Origin: Candidatus Sabulitectum sp.
GTDB taxonomy: Bacteria > Fermentibacterota > Fermentibacteria > Fermentibacterales > JCC-6
Assembly (NCBI GenBank): GCA_023136985.1
Contig: JAGLQD010000345.1
Location: forward strand, 1-9,977
Direction of reading: 5' to 3'
DNA length: 9,977 nucleotides
How positions within the stretch are numbered: the first letter of the stretch is position 1; every line of letters begins with the position of its first letter. A program made the position numbers and the translations under genes. Below the pieces are notes generated by a model. It saw nothing but the letters and a program-made list of their open reading frames with translations, did no database searches and was not told the DNA's origin. This document shows positions 1 to 6,785 of this stretch, piece after piece.

Positions 1-1
1 C

Positions 2-43
2 CCTCTGATTCAGTTTGAGGTTGATCATTTGGATATTAGCTGA
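2..43 (+). CDS. Possible C-terminal tail of an upstream gene (partial)
   Basis: The second forward frame is open from the window edge to a TGA at 41-43 and encodes 13 residues (PLIQFEVDHLDIS). The tail reads like ordinary protein, and its strand and 46-bp distance to the next gene would suit an operon with the glycosyltransferase genes downstream. Thirteen codons are far too few to identify a family or to exclude chance, so this is only a suggestion that the plus-strand operon starts left of the window. Confidence 0.25.
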   Translation, partial: PLIQFEVDHLDIS

Positions 44-89
44 AAGTTGCATTTCATTCAGTCATTTAGTATAGAAAATAAGGAGAGTT

Positions 90-1393
90 TTGCAGACAAC
101 CGAACGATCAGAAAACCCAGCAGAAAACAAACTGTTCTACGCCGAAATGTTTTTGTTTCCTTCTCTTGTAATTATTGCATCCTTTCTCTTTCCTGCAATC
201 CTTGGACGAAACTCCAACTGGTTTGGCATTAACCAAATAGCTCATATTAACATCGTGTCGGTTTTTCAAATACTGGCTATATCAGCTTCCTTTATCACAG
301 GGTGTGTATTGCTTCTTCGCAAAGATCACTGGCGAATTGCAGGAGGAATACTGATTCTATTCATTATGTTCGTTTTCAGAAGTAACACAATGAACCCTGA
401 TGGAACAGATCTTATATGGAAAATACCAGCCGATGTTGATCGAGTTGGTGCCCATGTTGTGCATGACGAAATGCTGGAACTCTACACCCACTCTATTTTC
501 TGGAATACACTTAATAAACTGGAGGGGGGGGTATCGGAGTTGCCCTTTCCTATCAGATTCTTTCAGCATTTAGTGGAGTGGTGTTTCTTGTTTTACTGGT
601 AAAGTATGCAAAAGAAAACATCCAGTCAAATCAGCTTCTCTTCATACTGCTTGTTTCCTGCGGAGGCTTTATTCAGCTTTTCTTTGGTGATGTTGAAAAC
701 TACTCCGTCACAGCAGTTCTTGTAATGTGGTACTTCCTCATAGCAGCAAGAACCATTAACGGAAAAGCCTCACTGGTAACCGCTTCACTTATTCTGGGTC
801 TTGCCATGTGTTTTCATCTTGAGGCCGGTTTTCTTCTGCCTTCTCTTGCCTACCTGATTTACAAAAACAGAAAAAAAGAGAAACCTGCAATATCCTTTTT
901 GAAGATGTTGATTCCTCTGGTAATGACTGGAATCTGTATGATCATTTTTCACCTGTCAGGTATACTCCCTATGGAAAATCTATGGCTTTACAGCCATGCA
1001 ACTGCTCATGGCGGAAACATTGCTTCTGTTATTCCTCCACTGACAGTTCCTTATTATCTGGAAATGCTCAACCTGCTTATTCTGCTCTTTCCATCAGTTC
1101 TGCTGCTACCTCTTAGCCTGATACATGCAAAGGGTAATGCAAGCAGGATTATTGGTTTTCTCATATCTGCAACCGGGTTCCTTCTGCTACTGCCTCTGGG
1201 CTGGAAAGCAGCATTGGGAGTGCTGAACGACTGGAACCTTTACGCAATTGTGGCCATTCCGGGTTCTCTGCTCGTCTGGTCGGTATGCACCCAGAAAGCA
1301 GAAAGCAGAAAACTGAAATATCTACTGGTCAACATGCTTGTTTTCTCCATGCTGAATACATTCTCATGGGTGGTAAGTAACCATGCTGGCTGA
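90..1393 (+). pseudogene. GT-C-like polytopic membrane glycosyltransferase, split by a -1 frame change at a G8 run
   Basis: Two consecutive reading frames encode one protein. The first starts at TTG 90, four bases after an AGGAG at 81-85, and runs to a stop at 602. The second is open through 1393. Leaving the first frame after codon 528-530 and re-reading base 530 gives about 434 continuous residues, with the junction reading LEGG then GIGVALSYQILSAFSG. The second frame has no usable start of its own: its first GTG (578) lacks a spaced ribosome site. The protein is mostly hydrophobic helices. After the first helices comes a soluble loop with acidic residues (Asp104; Asp128-Glu129), and a GDVENY motif lies near 200-205, resembling the Gly-x-x-Glu-x-Tyr motif of uncharacterised RgtA/GT39-like membrane transferases. 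The likely role is sugar transfer from a polyprenyl-phosphate donor on the outer face of the inner membrane; donor and acceptor are unknown. It overlaps the next gene by 11 bp. It may be a true pseudogene, a phase-variable gene, a slippage-decoded gene, or a one-base sequencing error. Confidence 0.7.
524..531 (+). repeat. G8 homopolymer at the frame break
   Basis: Eight consecutive G (524-531) follow CTG GAG codons. This is the longest G or C run I noticed in the window; the next is a G6 at 6964-6969. Reading frame 0 before the run and frame -1 after it yields one continuous protein, so one extra G, or two fewer, would restore the frame. The phase G GGG GGG (524-530) also matches the heptamer pattern in which both tRNAs can slip back one base. 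I see no strong stem-loop just downstream to stimulate ribosomal slippage. Confidence 0.85.
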
Positions 1394-2699
1394 TTCCATA
1401 AAAAGAAGAATCATCGCGGTAAATGACAAAAGAATCCTGCCGGTTATCACGGTGTTGCTCTTTATCGCCGGCTTCATGTACAGCAGATCCTATACACCGG
1501 CCTGGCCCGGTGACTTCACCGCATACCTTGGAGCCGGTTATGCTCTTGCGGAAGGTGTCAATCCTTATGATGACCAGGCTGTTTCCAGATGCCTTTCACA
1601 TAATGGACTTCATGATGTAGAGAACCTGCCATATCTATACTCTCCGGTGTTCGCTATTCCATTTTCCATTGCACGGTATACTGGACCAGTCTGGATCAGA
1701 CGGATCTGGTTTCTCAGTCTGCATGGATCATTCTGGCTTGGTTTCTATCTGCTTCTTAGAAAAAGACCACAAAACAAATCAATCGCAATTATGGTTGTTC
1801 TGGGAACTCTTCTGCTCTTCATGGGACCGTACCGATCTGCTGCAAAATGGGGGCAGGTTACCGCCCTGCTTTTCTTTCTGGTTTCTATTGCCATGTACCG
1901 GCAGAGAAGCAGCATTCTCTCCGGCAGCGTTCTTTCCATGATTCCCCTGATTAAACCCGCACTTGCTTTACCACTTTTCATACTGCGTGGAAAGGCATGG
2001 GTGTTTCTGGCACTGACCACCGTCGCAGTTATTCTAATATCTCTAGGTACATCAGGCCCTGAACCATGGCGTCAGTACGCAACTGCACTGAATAATGTCA
2101 GCTCCAATTGGAATCTTGCAATGCCGGCGAATCAAAGCTTAACCGGGAATGTTCACAGGATAGTAGGGATGTACAATAAAAACTACGGTGCAGCAACACC
2201 GGTAATCCACAAAGAACGGGTGAAGAGAGCAGAAGAAGAAAGGGCATTGTCCACAGGGATATCTGCTTCACTGATGCTTGTAGTACTGGCAACAATTCTG
2301 CTGTCTATAGGTCAATCCAGGTGGAGATCGTTTTATCTTTCAAAATATTTTGCACCACTACTATGCTGGATCTCGCTTCTTATATCTCCACTGGCTTACG
2401 ATCATTATGGTCTTTTTCTTCTCCCGCTCCTGATAGAATCAATTTTCATCGGAAGCAAAAGACTTTACATTCCTGCAGTAATTGCTTTCAGCTACTGGGC
2501 ACTTATCCCAAATGCCGACTCCTTTACTGCAAACCAAGCCTTACTTCTATCTATTGAAGCAATTAGGCCTGCACTGCTGGTATGGGTAGCCATTGTCTAT
2601 TCCAGAACAGTATCTGCAATTCTGCTATCGAAGAACTGTAACACCGATGATCGGTTGTCAATGTATCAATCGGAACTGTCTGTTCTCTCCATCCGGTAA
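1383..2699 (+). CDS. GT87 (DUF2029)-type membrane mannosyltransferase-like protein
   Basis: This 438-residue polytopic membrane protein resembles the GT87/DUF2029 family, GT-C enzymes that transfer sugars (mannose in the characterised actinobacterial members) from polyprenyl-phosphate donors outside the membrane. After the first helix (about 18-34) a loop carries the likely catalytic Asp44 in PGDFTAY, followed by GVNPYDD (58-64) and LPYLYSPVFAIPF (82-94). This is the usual order of acidic residue, NPY and YxP in the family. WGQVT (156-160) and LIKPALALP (189-197) match the later GQ and KP motifs, and about eight to ten hydrophobic segments follow. The ATG at 1383 overlaps the preceding gene's stop (ATGCTGGCTGA), and a weak GGGTGG lies at 1368-1373, which suggests translational coupling and shared expression. 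The 3' end overlaps the convergent gene on the other strand by 34 bp. The family is fairly secure; the specific sugar and acceptor are not known. Confidence 0.8.
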   Translation: MLADSIKRRIIAVNDKRILPVITVLLFIAGFMYSRSYTPAWPGDFTAYLGAGYALAEGVNPYDDQAVSRCLSHNGLHDVENLPYLYSPVFAIPFSIARYTGPVWIRRIWFLSLHGSFWLGFYLLLRKRPQNKSIAIMVVLGTLLLFMGPYRSAAKWGQVTALLFFLVSIAMYRQRSSILSGSVLSMIPLIKPALALPLFILRGKAWVFLALTTVAVILISLGTSGPEPWRQYATALNNVSSNWNLAMPANQSLTGNVHRIVGMYNKNYGAATPVIHKERVKRAEEERALSTGISASLMLVVLATILLSIGQSRWRSFYLSKYFAPLLCWISLLISPLAYDHYGLFLLPLLIESIFIGSKRLYIPAVIAFSYWALIPNADSFTANQALLLSIEAIRPALLVWVAIVYSRTVSAILLSKNCNTDDRLSMYQSELSVLSIR

Positions 2700-4201
2700 T
2701 CAATACCTGAACCGCTGTGGTAAAGATGAATAACAAGTGGCCGTGAGAATACCGGATTCGGCTTATTGAGCATGTAGACATATTCATCCTGTATTGCCAC
2801 CTGGTATCCGTGTGTTCTGAGGTTGCAGACAAGACCGGCCATATACGGCCAGAGGCTGTTGTCTTCCACTGTTATCTGAATCCGGTCCGAAAGAAGAAGT
2901 TCATGGTCTTCAAGAAGCATTATAGAAAGAGACTCCACTTTTCCATCGTGATATCCCAGAGGATCACTGGTAAAAGATTCACTGGCAACCTGATTCACAT
3001 TCATCACTGTGAACAGGATCAAAAAAACAGGAAGCATGCTGAAAAAAATCTTTCTTTTTCCTGAAGACAGCTTTCTCTGGTACACCAGAATTATCGCCAG
3101 CCATGAAAGAGGTGAAAGCAGAGAGATCCAACGGGCAAGATATTGCTCTACAAGGCCGCGGATGCCATACACAGAAGCAACTGAAGCAATAAGCAGCAGC
3201 AATGTGACTTCACACAAGCGGGTTTCAAAGCTGCTTCTGCTACGCCGTCTTGCAGTTAACCATGCTGAAAAAAGAAACAGTGATCTAATCAGGGCTACAA
3301 CTGAGTTGATCAGCACCATGAAGTGTGAAGAGACTCGTAGAAAAGAAGCTAACGGCGCTGTTTCCATCATTGACGCAAGAGAACTCCACACCGAAATACT
3401 GTTGTTGCAAATGCCAGCCGGTTCTGTTTCCCGGAGAAAGGAAAATATAGAAGACAGGTTACCAGTTCCATAAGGAGAAAGCTGGTCAACGATCACCGGG
3501 ATCCAAAGCACGAATGCGATAACAAGAGAGACTGCAAAGAACCGGTTCCGAAAATCCCTGCGATAAACCAGCAGAGCAAAGGTGTAAAGAAGAAGAAGAC
3601 CCATGACCGGTAGCACACCCAGATGAGTTTGAGCTGCAAATGAAGCACTCACAACAGCCACTGGAAGATATTTATTTGCTCCACCTGCAACTGCGACCAT
3701 GGCAATAACAGAAAGAAGCATCGGGAGAACAACCACATACGGATTCCACATGCCTGCCCAGATCGACCAGTTCATACCGTACATCAAACTGGAGATCAAT
3801 ACAGCAAACAAAACCGCTGCATTTGCAGACACCGTCTTGCGGATAATATGGAAAGCCCCCCAGAGGGAAAAGCCTGCAATAAGCTGGGGTAGAAAATAGA
3901 GAGAAAGCAATTGATTACCGGTTAAAGTGAAGGGATACCTTATGTAGAAATACAAAGGACCTGGATGGTGAAAACCAAATCTGGAATATGCACCGGTATA
4001 AATCCCGTCAGGCACTTCTTCTGTTGCCATTTGAAGAAGAGCCTTGTCTCCAGAGAGAAAAAACCCGCCACTCTGGTGAAAAACAGTTGGTACCATGGCA
4101 AAGAGTACCGGTAACAGCAACAGAAACAGCGAGATGCTCCAGAAAAGTTTTTCTGGAAGAAACAGCTTCATTTCGTGTGCTGCATCGATACTCTTTTCCA
4201 A
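2666..4201 (-). CDS. GT39-like (GT-C fold) membrane glycosyltransferase, uncharacterised
   Basis: This is a roughly 511-residue integral membrane protein with about ten to twelve hydrophobic segments and a C-terminal soluble part of about 105 residues (from about 405). The first outer loop has GDKALLQMA (51-59) and then FGFHHPGPLYFY (75-86). An early Asp followed by a His/Pro-Gly-Pro and aromatic motif recalls the first loop of GT39/ArnT-like transferases. AQTHLGVLP (190-198) also resembles a motif of that group. I infer transfer of a sugar from a lipid-phosphate donor at the outer face of the membrane; the acceptor is unknown. The start is unsure: TTG at 4201 lies 9 bases after the small hydro-lyase subunit's stop, and ATG at 4171 (residue 11) lacks a ribosome site. 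The tight spacing suggests it is the last gene of the minus-strand operon. Its last 34 bp overlap the 3' end of the GT87-type gene. Confidence 0.7.
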   Translation of the reverse strand: MEKSIDAAHEMKLFLPEKLFWSISLFLLLLPVLFAMVPTVFHQSGGFFLSGDKALLQMATEEVPDGIYTGAYSRFGFHHPGPLYFYIRYPFTLTGNQLLSLYFLPQLIAGFSLWGAFHIIRKTVSANAAVLFAVLISSLMYGMNWSIWAGMWNPYVVVLPMLLSVIAMVAVAGGANKYLPVAVVSASFAAQTHLGVLPVMGLLLLYTFALLVYRRDFRNRFFAVSLVIAFVLWIPVIVDQLSPYGTGNLSSIFSFLRETEPAGICNNSISVWSSLASMMETAPLASFLRVSSHFMVLINSVVALIRSLFLFSAWLTARRRSRSSFETRLCEVTLLLLIASVASVYGIRGLVEQYLARWISLLSPLSWLAIILVYQRKLSSGKRKIFFSMLPVFLILFTVMNVNQVASESFTSDPLGYHDGKVESLSIMLLEDHELLLSDRIQITVEDNSLWPYMAGLVCNLRTHGYQVAIQDEYVYMLNKPNPVFSRPLVIHLYHSGSGIDYRMERTDSSD

Positions 4202-4210
4202 CTTGCTGTT

Positions 4211-4717
4211 CTACTTCAAAGTCTCTGCATACTCGAAAAGACCGCCTGCAAAGAAGATGTCCTTCTGAACACCACTCATTGCCTGGGTTTTCTTCTCTCC
4301 CATAATGCCCTTCTCCATGTCCAGAACAACAACTTCCATATGGGTGAAATCGCTGGCTTTTGCATTGGCCATGGTGATCACAGGAAATGCGCTGTTTATG
4401 GCGTTTCTCTTGTAAATAGCCCCGTATGATCTGGCAATAATAGCCTGAACACCAAGGCACCTGAAACAGTCAACTGCCTGCTGCCTGGAACTGCCGCTGC
4501 CAAAATTGTCTCCTGCAAGAATTATGTCTCCAGGCTTTGCGAGCTCTGCGAAATCCTTAAAACCTTCAAGGTTATCGAAAGAATACTGTCCCATCTTTGC
4601 TATGTCTGTAATGGCGAGATACTGATTGTGAAAGATCATGTCGGTGTCTATATCGCTTACAAGTTCACCATCGCGCTGAAGAACCCAGAGTCTGCCTTTT
4701 AGTTGCAATGAAGTCAT
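4211..4717 (-). CDS. Isopropylmalate dehydratase/homoaconitase-like small subunit (LeuD/HacB type)
   Basis: This 168-residue protein has the length of the archaeal-type small (swivel) subunit of the aconitase superfamily, which closes the active site over the large subunit's iron-sulfur cluster. The substrate-binding motif is present as DNFGSGSSRQQA (70-81), keeping the Ser-Ser-Arg. It departs from the common FGCGSSREHA: Cys is Ser and Glu-His is Gln-Gln. YGAIYKRNAINSAFPV (98-113) matches the family's second motif. The N-terminal loop DTDMIFHNQYLAIT (24-37) lies where substrate specificity is set in IPM isomerases and homoaconitases; its sequence does not let me choose between them. The ATG at 4717 is 2 bases past the large subunit's stop, with an excellent GGAGGAGG ribosome site inside the end of that gene, so the two subunits are translationally coupled. 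The reaction is probably dehydration and rehydration of a 2-hydroxy or 3-hydroxy di- or tricarboxylate in the cytoplasm; the substrate is unproven. Confidence 0.85.
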   Translation of the reverse strand: MTSLQLKGRLWVLQRDGELVSDIDTDMIFHNQYLAITDIAKMGQYSFDNLEGFKDFAELAKPGDIILAGDNFGSGSSRQQAVDCFRCLGVQAIIARSYGAIYKRNAINSAFPVITMANAKASDFTHMEVVVLDMEKGIMGEKKTQAMSGVQKDIFFAGGLFEYAETLK

Positions 4718-4719
4718 GA

Positions 4720-5967
4720 CTATACCTCCTCCAGTTCATGAACTGTGGCAATTCTTCCCAGCACAGCGGTGGCCACAGCAGTACCTATACCTGCAAGGTA
4801 GGTATCGCCCCTGCCCTGTTTGCCTGTGAAGTTTCTGTTGGAGGTGCTGACCTGCACCTCTTTCAAACCAGTCATACCTATCTGACCTGAAGCACAGCCT
4901 CCGCAACCTGCGTTGCTTACAATGGCTCCTGCATCAAAAAGATCCGCAAGCAATCCCTCATGAAGAAGTCTGTCCCATGTTTTTCTTGTTGCGGGAACAA
5001 CCTTCAGCATTACACCGTCTGCCACTTTTCTGCCTTTCAGCAGTTTTGCGGCATAGGCCATATCTTCATAAGTACCGTTTGTACAACTGCCTATGAACAC
5101 TCCATCCACCATGACCTCTTTGTACTCGGAAACAGGATGCACATTGTGGGGATTGGGAGGTGCGGCAAGATGGGGCTCAAGGCCGGTGATGTCCAGTGTG
5201 TACTCTTTCTCGTACTCGGCATCGTCATCTGCGTAGAACGCCTCTTCCCTCTTCATACCGAAAGCATCCAGTACATTCTGGTTGGGAGCAAGCAGAATAA
5301 TGATGGCACCCATTTCTGTGCCCAGGCTGGAAAAGGTAATGCAGTCTGAAAGTGCCGCCTGATCAAGCCATTCACCCTGCACCTCAACAGACTTGCCAAG
5401 AAGGGTATGACTGCCGAACTCTTTGAGCATTGCAAGAGCAACATCTTTTGCCTCTGTGCCAGCCGCAGGCATTCCCGTTAATGTTACCCTGACAGTGGTT
5501 GGTACCTGAAACCAGACCTTGCCGGATTTAAAGGCAAAAGCTGTATCAACGTCACCCATTCCCTGCCCGAAGGCGCCCACAGCACCCATAATATTCAGAT
5601 GGCTGTCTGTTCCAATGGTGGTTGTTCCCGGCCTGGCAAGACCCTCTTCAATCACCACATGGCTGCCTATTCCTGCGTTCACATCCCATATTTTCAGATT
5701 CTGCTCTCTGGCAAAAAGTCTAATCCTGTGCTGATTGGTGGCGTAGGGAATGGTGTTGGCCGGTACATTACAGTCAAAGGTAAAAAATGTTTTCTCCGGG
5801 TCGTCAATTGGAGATTCTCCACCGTATTTCTCTAGATTTCCTACAACATTCGCCCCTGCGAAATCTCTTGCGGAACGGTTATCAATACCCAGCCAGACCA
5901 CATCTCCGCCTGTACATTCGCCTGCGCCGTGCGCAGTGATGATCTTTTCTATCAGAGTTCTGCCCAT
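4720..5967 (-). CDS. Isopropylmalate dehydratase/homoaconitase-like large subunit (LeuC/HacA type)
   Basis: This 415-residue catalytic subunit carries the [4Fe-4S] cluster of an aconitase-superfamily hydro-lyase. The three cluster cysteines are visible: GSCTNG (Cys295) and AGCGGC (Cys355, Cys358). GTDSH (119-123) and STSNRNFTG (374-382) are also family motifs. The length matches the archaeal/HacA group and is shorter than the roughly 465-residue E. coli LeuC. Several stretches are unusual: GIGSHVVIEEG where GVGHQ-type sequence is common, DSHLNIMGAVGAF where DSHT is usual, and SSLGTEMGAIIILL where NM-x-x-E-x-GA is typical. I chose ATG 5967 because a GGAGG (5973-5977) sits five bases upstream and the protein then begins MGRTLIEKI like its relatives; an in-frame ATG at 5979 would include that ribosome site. 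It overlaps the preceding phosphoesterase gene by 16 bp and is coupled to the small subunit. No leuA or leuB lies nearby, so leucine synthesis is only one option. Confidence 0.88.
   Translation of the reverse strand: MGRTLIEKIITAHGAGECTGGDVVWLGIDNRSARDFAGANVVGNLEKYGGESPIDDPEKTFFTFDCNVPANTIPYATNQHRIRLFAREQNLKIWDVNAGIGSHVVIEEGLARPGTTTIGTDSHLNIMGAVGAFGQGMGDVDTAFAFKSGKVWFQVPTTVRVTLTGMPAAGTEAKDVALAMLKEFGSHTLLGKSVEVQGEWLDQAALSDCITFSSLGTEMGAIIILLAPNQNVLDAFGMKREEAFYADDDAEYEKEYTLDITGLEPHLAAPPNPHNVHPVSEYKEVMVDGVFIGSCTNGTYEDMAYAAKLLKGRKVADGVMLKVVPATRKTWDRLLHEGLLADLFDAGAIVSNAGCGGCASGQIGMTGLKEVQVSTSNRNFTGKQGRGDTYLAGIGTAVATAVLGRIATVHELEEV
4725..4732 (-). promoter_or_regulatory. Shine-Dalgarno site of the small hydro-lyase subunit
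   Basis: GGAGGAGG on the minus strand lies within the last codons (Leu-Glu-Glu-Val-stop) of the large-subunit gene, 7 bases before the ATG at 4717. It fixes the small subunit's start and implies coupled production of the two subunits. Confidence 0.85.
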
Positions 5968-6728
5968 TGCTGCCTCCATTTTGGATCTTCAGTATGCCAG
6001 TTACCTCTCTGGTCACGGCCCAGTTCCAAGCACTTTAAAAAGATGTTTCCCTTACCTGCTGCCTTGTATCCAGCCTCGGTATCTTCCAGTGAATATGTAA
6101 ATTGAACAGTCTCCACCTCGGGTTCTCCCTCTTCTGCGAACGAGAGGATCATAGCCGTTCCTCCTGACGGAACAGAACCTCCTCCCACAGAACCGGGATT
6201 TATTATCAAACCATTGGGTCTTCTAACAATAGACGGTGTATGCGTAGCACCACAGACAACAATATTTGCCCCTGATCTTGCCAGAATTGAATCATATATC
6301 TCTGCTGCAGCATCAGCTGGAAGCCCCATGGCCTGGTTTCCAGGAAGACCGTGAACGCAGAGAATGGTTTTCTTCTCAAACTGGAACCTGAGCTCGTCAG
6401 GAAGCTCCCGAAGCCATCTTCGCTGCTTGGAAGTTATCTGATCCGAGGTCCATTCAAAGAATTCAGCTGCAAGATTCCTCCAATGCGGATTCTCATACTC
6501 TTCCCCGGTAATACTGCGCTGCCTTGCCAAGGCTCTGTCGCAATTTCCCTGAACAGATTCAATCTGGCTGTTCTGAACAAAACTGATCACCTCTGATGGC
6601 ACCGGGCCATAGTGAACCAGATCACCAAGATTAACCACAAGATCGATCTCTCTGCTTTTAAGAATATCCATGGCGGCCTTCAAAGCCGCAAGGTTACCGT
6701 GTATATCGGAAATGAAAGCGATTTTCAA
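5952..6728 (-). CDS. YfcE/MJ0936-type metallophosphoesterase
   Basis: This 258-residue cytoplasmic protein is a calcineurin-like phosphoesterase with a two-metal site. All signature blocks appear in order: SDIHGN (7-12; metal ligands Asp8 and His10), NLGDLVHYGP (33-42; Asp36), GNCD (61-64), VHG (His126) and GATHTP (160-165; His163), followed by NPGSVG (177-182). This pattern is typical of the YfcE/MJ0936 group, whose members hydrolyse phosphodiester or phosphomonoester bonds in vitro but whose natural substrates are mostly unknown. The protein is longer than YfcE (about 180 residues) and has an extra stretch after GNCD (about 70-115). The start is a TTG with a GGGA about 8 bases upstream; the next residues, KIAFISDIHGN, are the normal N-terminus. 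It lies 57 bp downstream of the NamZ-like gene, and its end overlaps the hydro-lyase large subunit by 16 bp, so co-expression with the hydro-lyase is likely. A functional link to its neighbours cannot be read from sequence. Confidence 0.88.
   Translation of the reverse strand: MKIAFISDIHGNLAALKAAMDILKSREIDLVVNLGDLVHYGPVPSEVISFVQNSQIESVQGNCDRALARQRSITGEEYENPHWRNLAAEFFEWTSDQITSKQRRWLRELPDELRFQFEKKTILCVHGLPGNQAMGLPADAAAEIYDSILARSGANIVVCGATHTPSIVRRPNGLIINPGSVGGGSVPSGGTAMILSFAEEGEPEVETVQFTYSLEDTEAGYKAAGKGNIFLKCLELGRDQRGNWHTEDPKWRQQWAEL
5973..5977 (-). promoter_or_regulatory. Shine-Dalgarno site that decides the large-subunit start
   Basis: GGAGG on the minus strand is five bases upstream of ATG 5967 and lies inside the final codons of the phosphoesterase gene. 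It overlaps the in-frame upstream ATG (5977-5979), which has no good site of its own. This is why the shorter protein is preferred. Confidence 0.75.
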
Positions 6729-6785
6729 AACAAGTTTCCCTTCAATAAGATAAATGCAGAAGGAATATACAACAGAGGGCCATGA

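Noticed and set aside
47..75. Promoter-like TTGCAT (47-52), 17-base spacer, TATAGA (70-75) before the first glycosyltransferase gene
   Set aside because: The consensus match is poor, and transcription would begin inside the ribosome site at 81-85, leaving almost no leader. Chance is more likely.
578..1393. The second glycosyltransferase segment as an independent gene starting at GTG 578
   Set aside because: The GTG has no spaced ribosome site, and the frame is open and protein-like well before it, back to the G8 run. One split gene explains it better.
2643..2655. Palindrome ACCGAT-G-ATCGGT near the convergent junction, considered as a terminator
   Set aside because: As RNA it gives only a four-base stem with no following U-run, and it lies within coding sequence.
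3009..3473. 154-codon open frame on the plus strand inside the GT39-like gene
   Set aside because: It lies wholly antisense to a membrane-protein gene whose hydrophobic composition is convincing, and its translation has no recognisable domain.
4008..4460. 150-codon open frame on the minus strand overlapping the small hydro-lyase subunit
   Set aside because: It is out of frame with a clearly conserved gene, is rich in Cys, Ser, Arg and His as shadow frames usually are, and shows no family motif.
5968..5979. Four-residue N-terminal extension of the hydro-lyase large subunit from ATG 5979
   Set aside because: Its first codons form the ribosome site for ATG 5967, and relatives begin at the MGRT/MGKT-like position.
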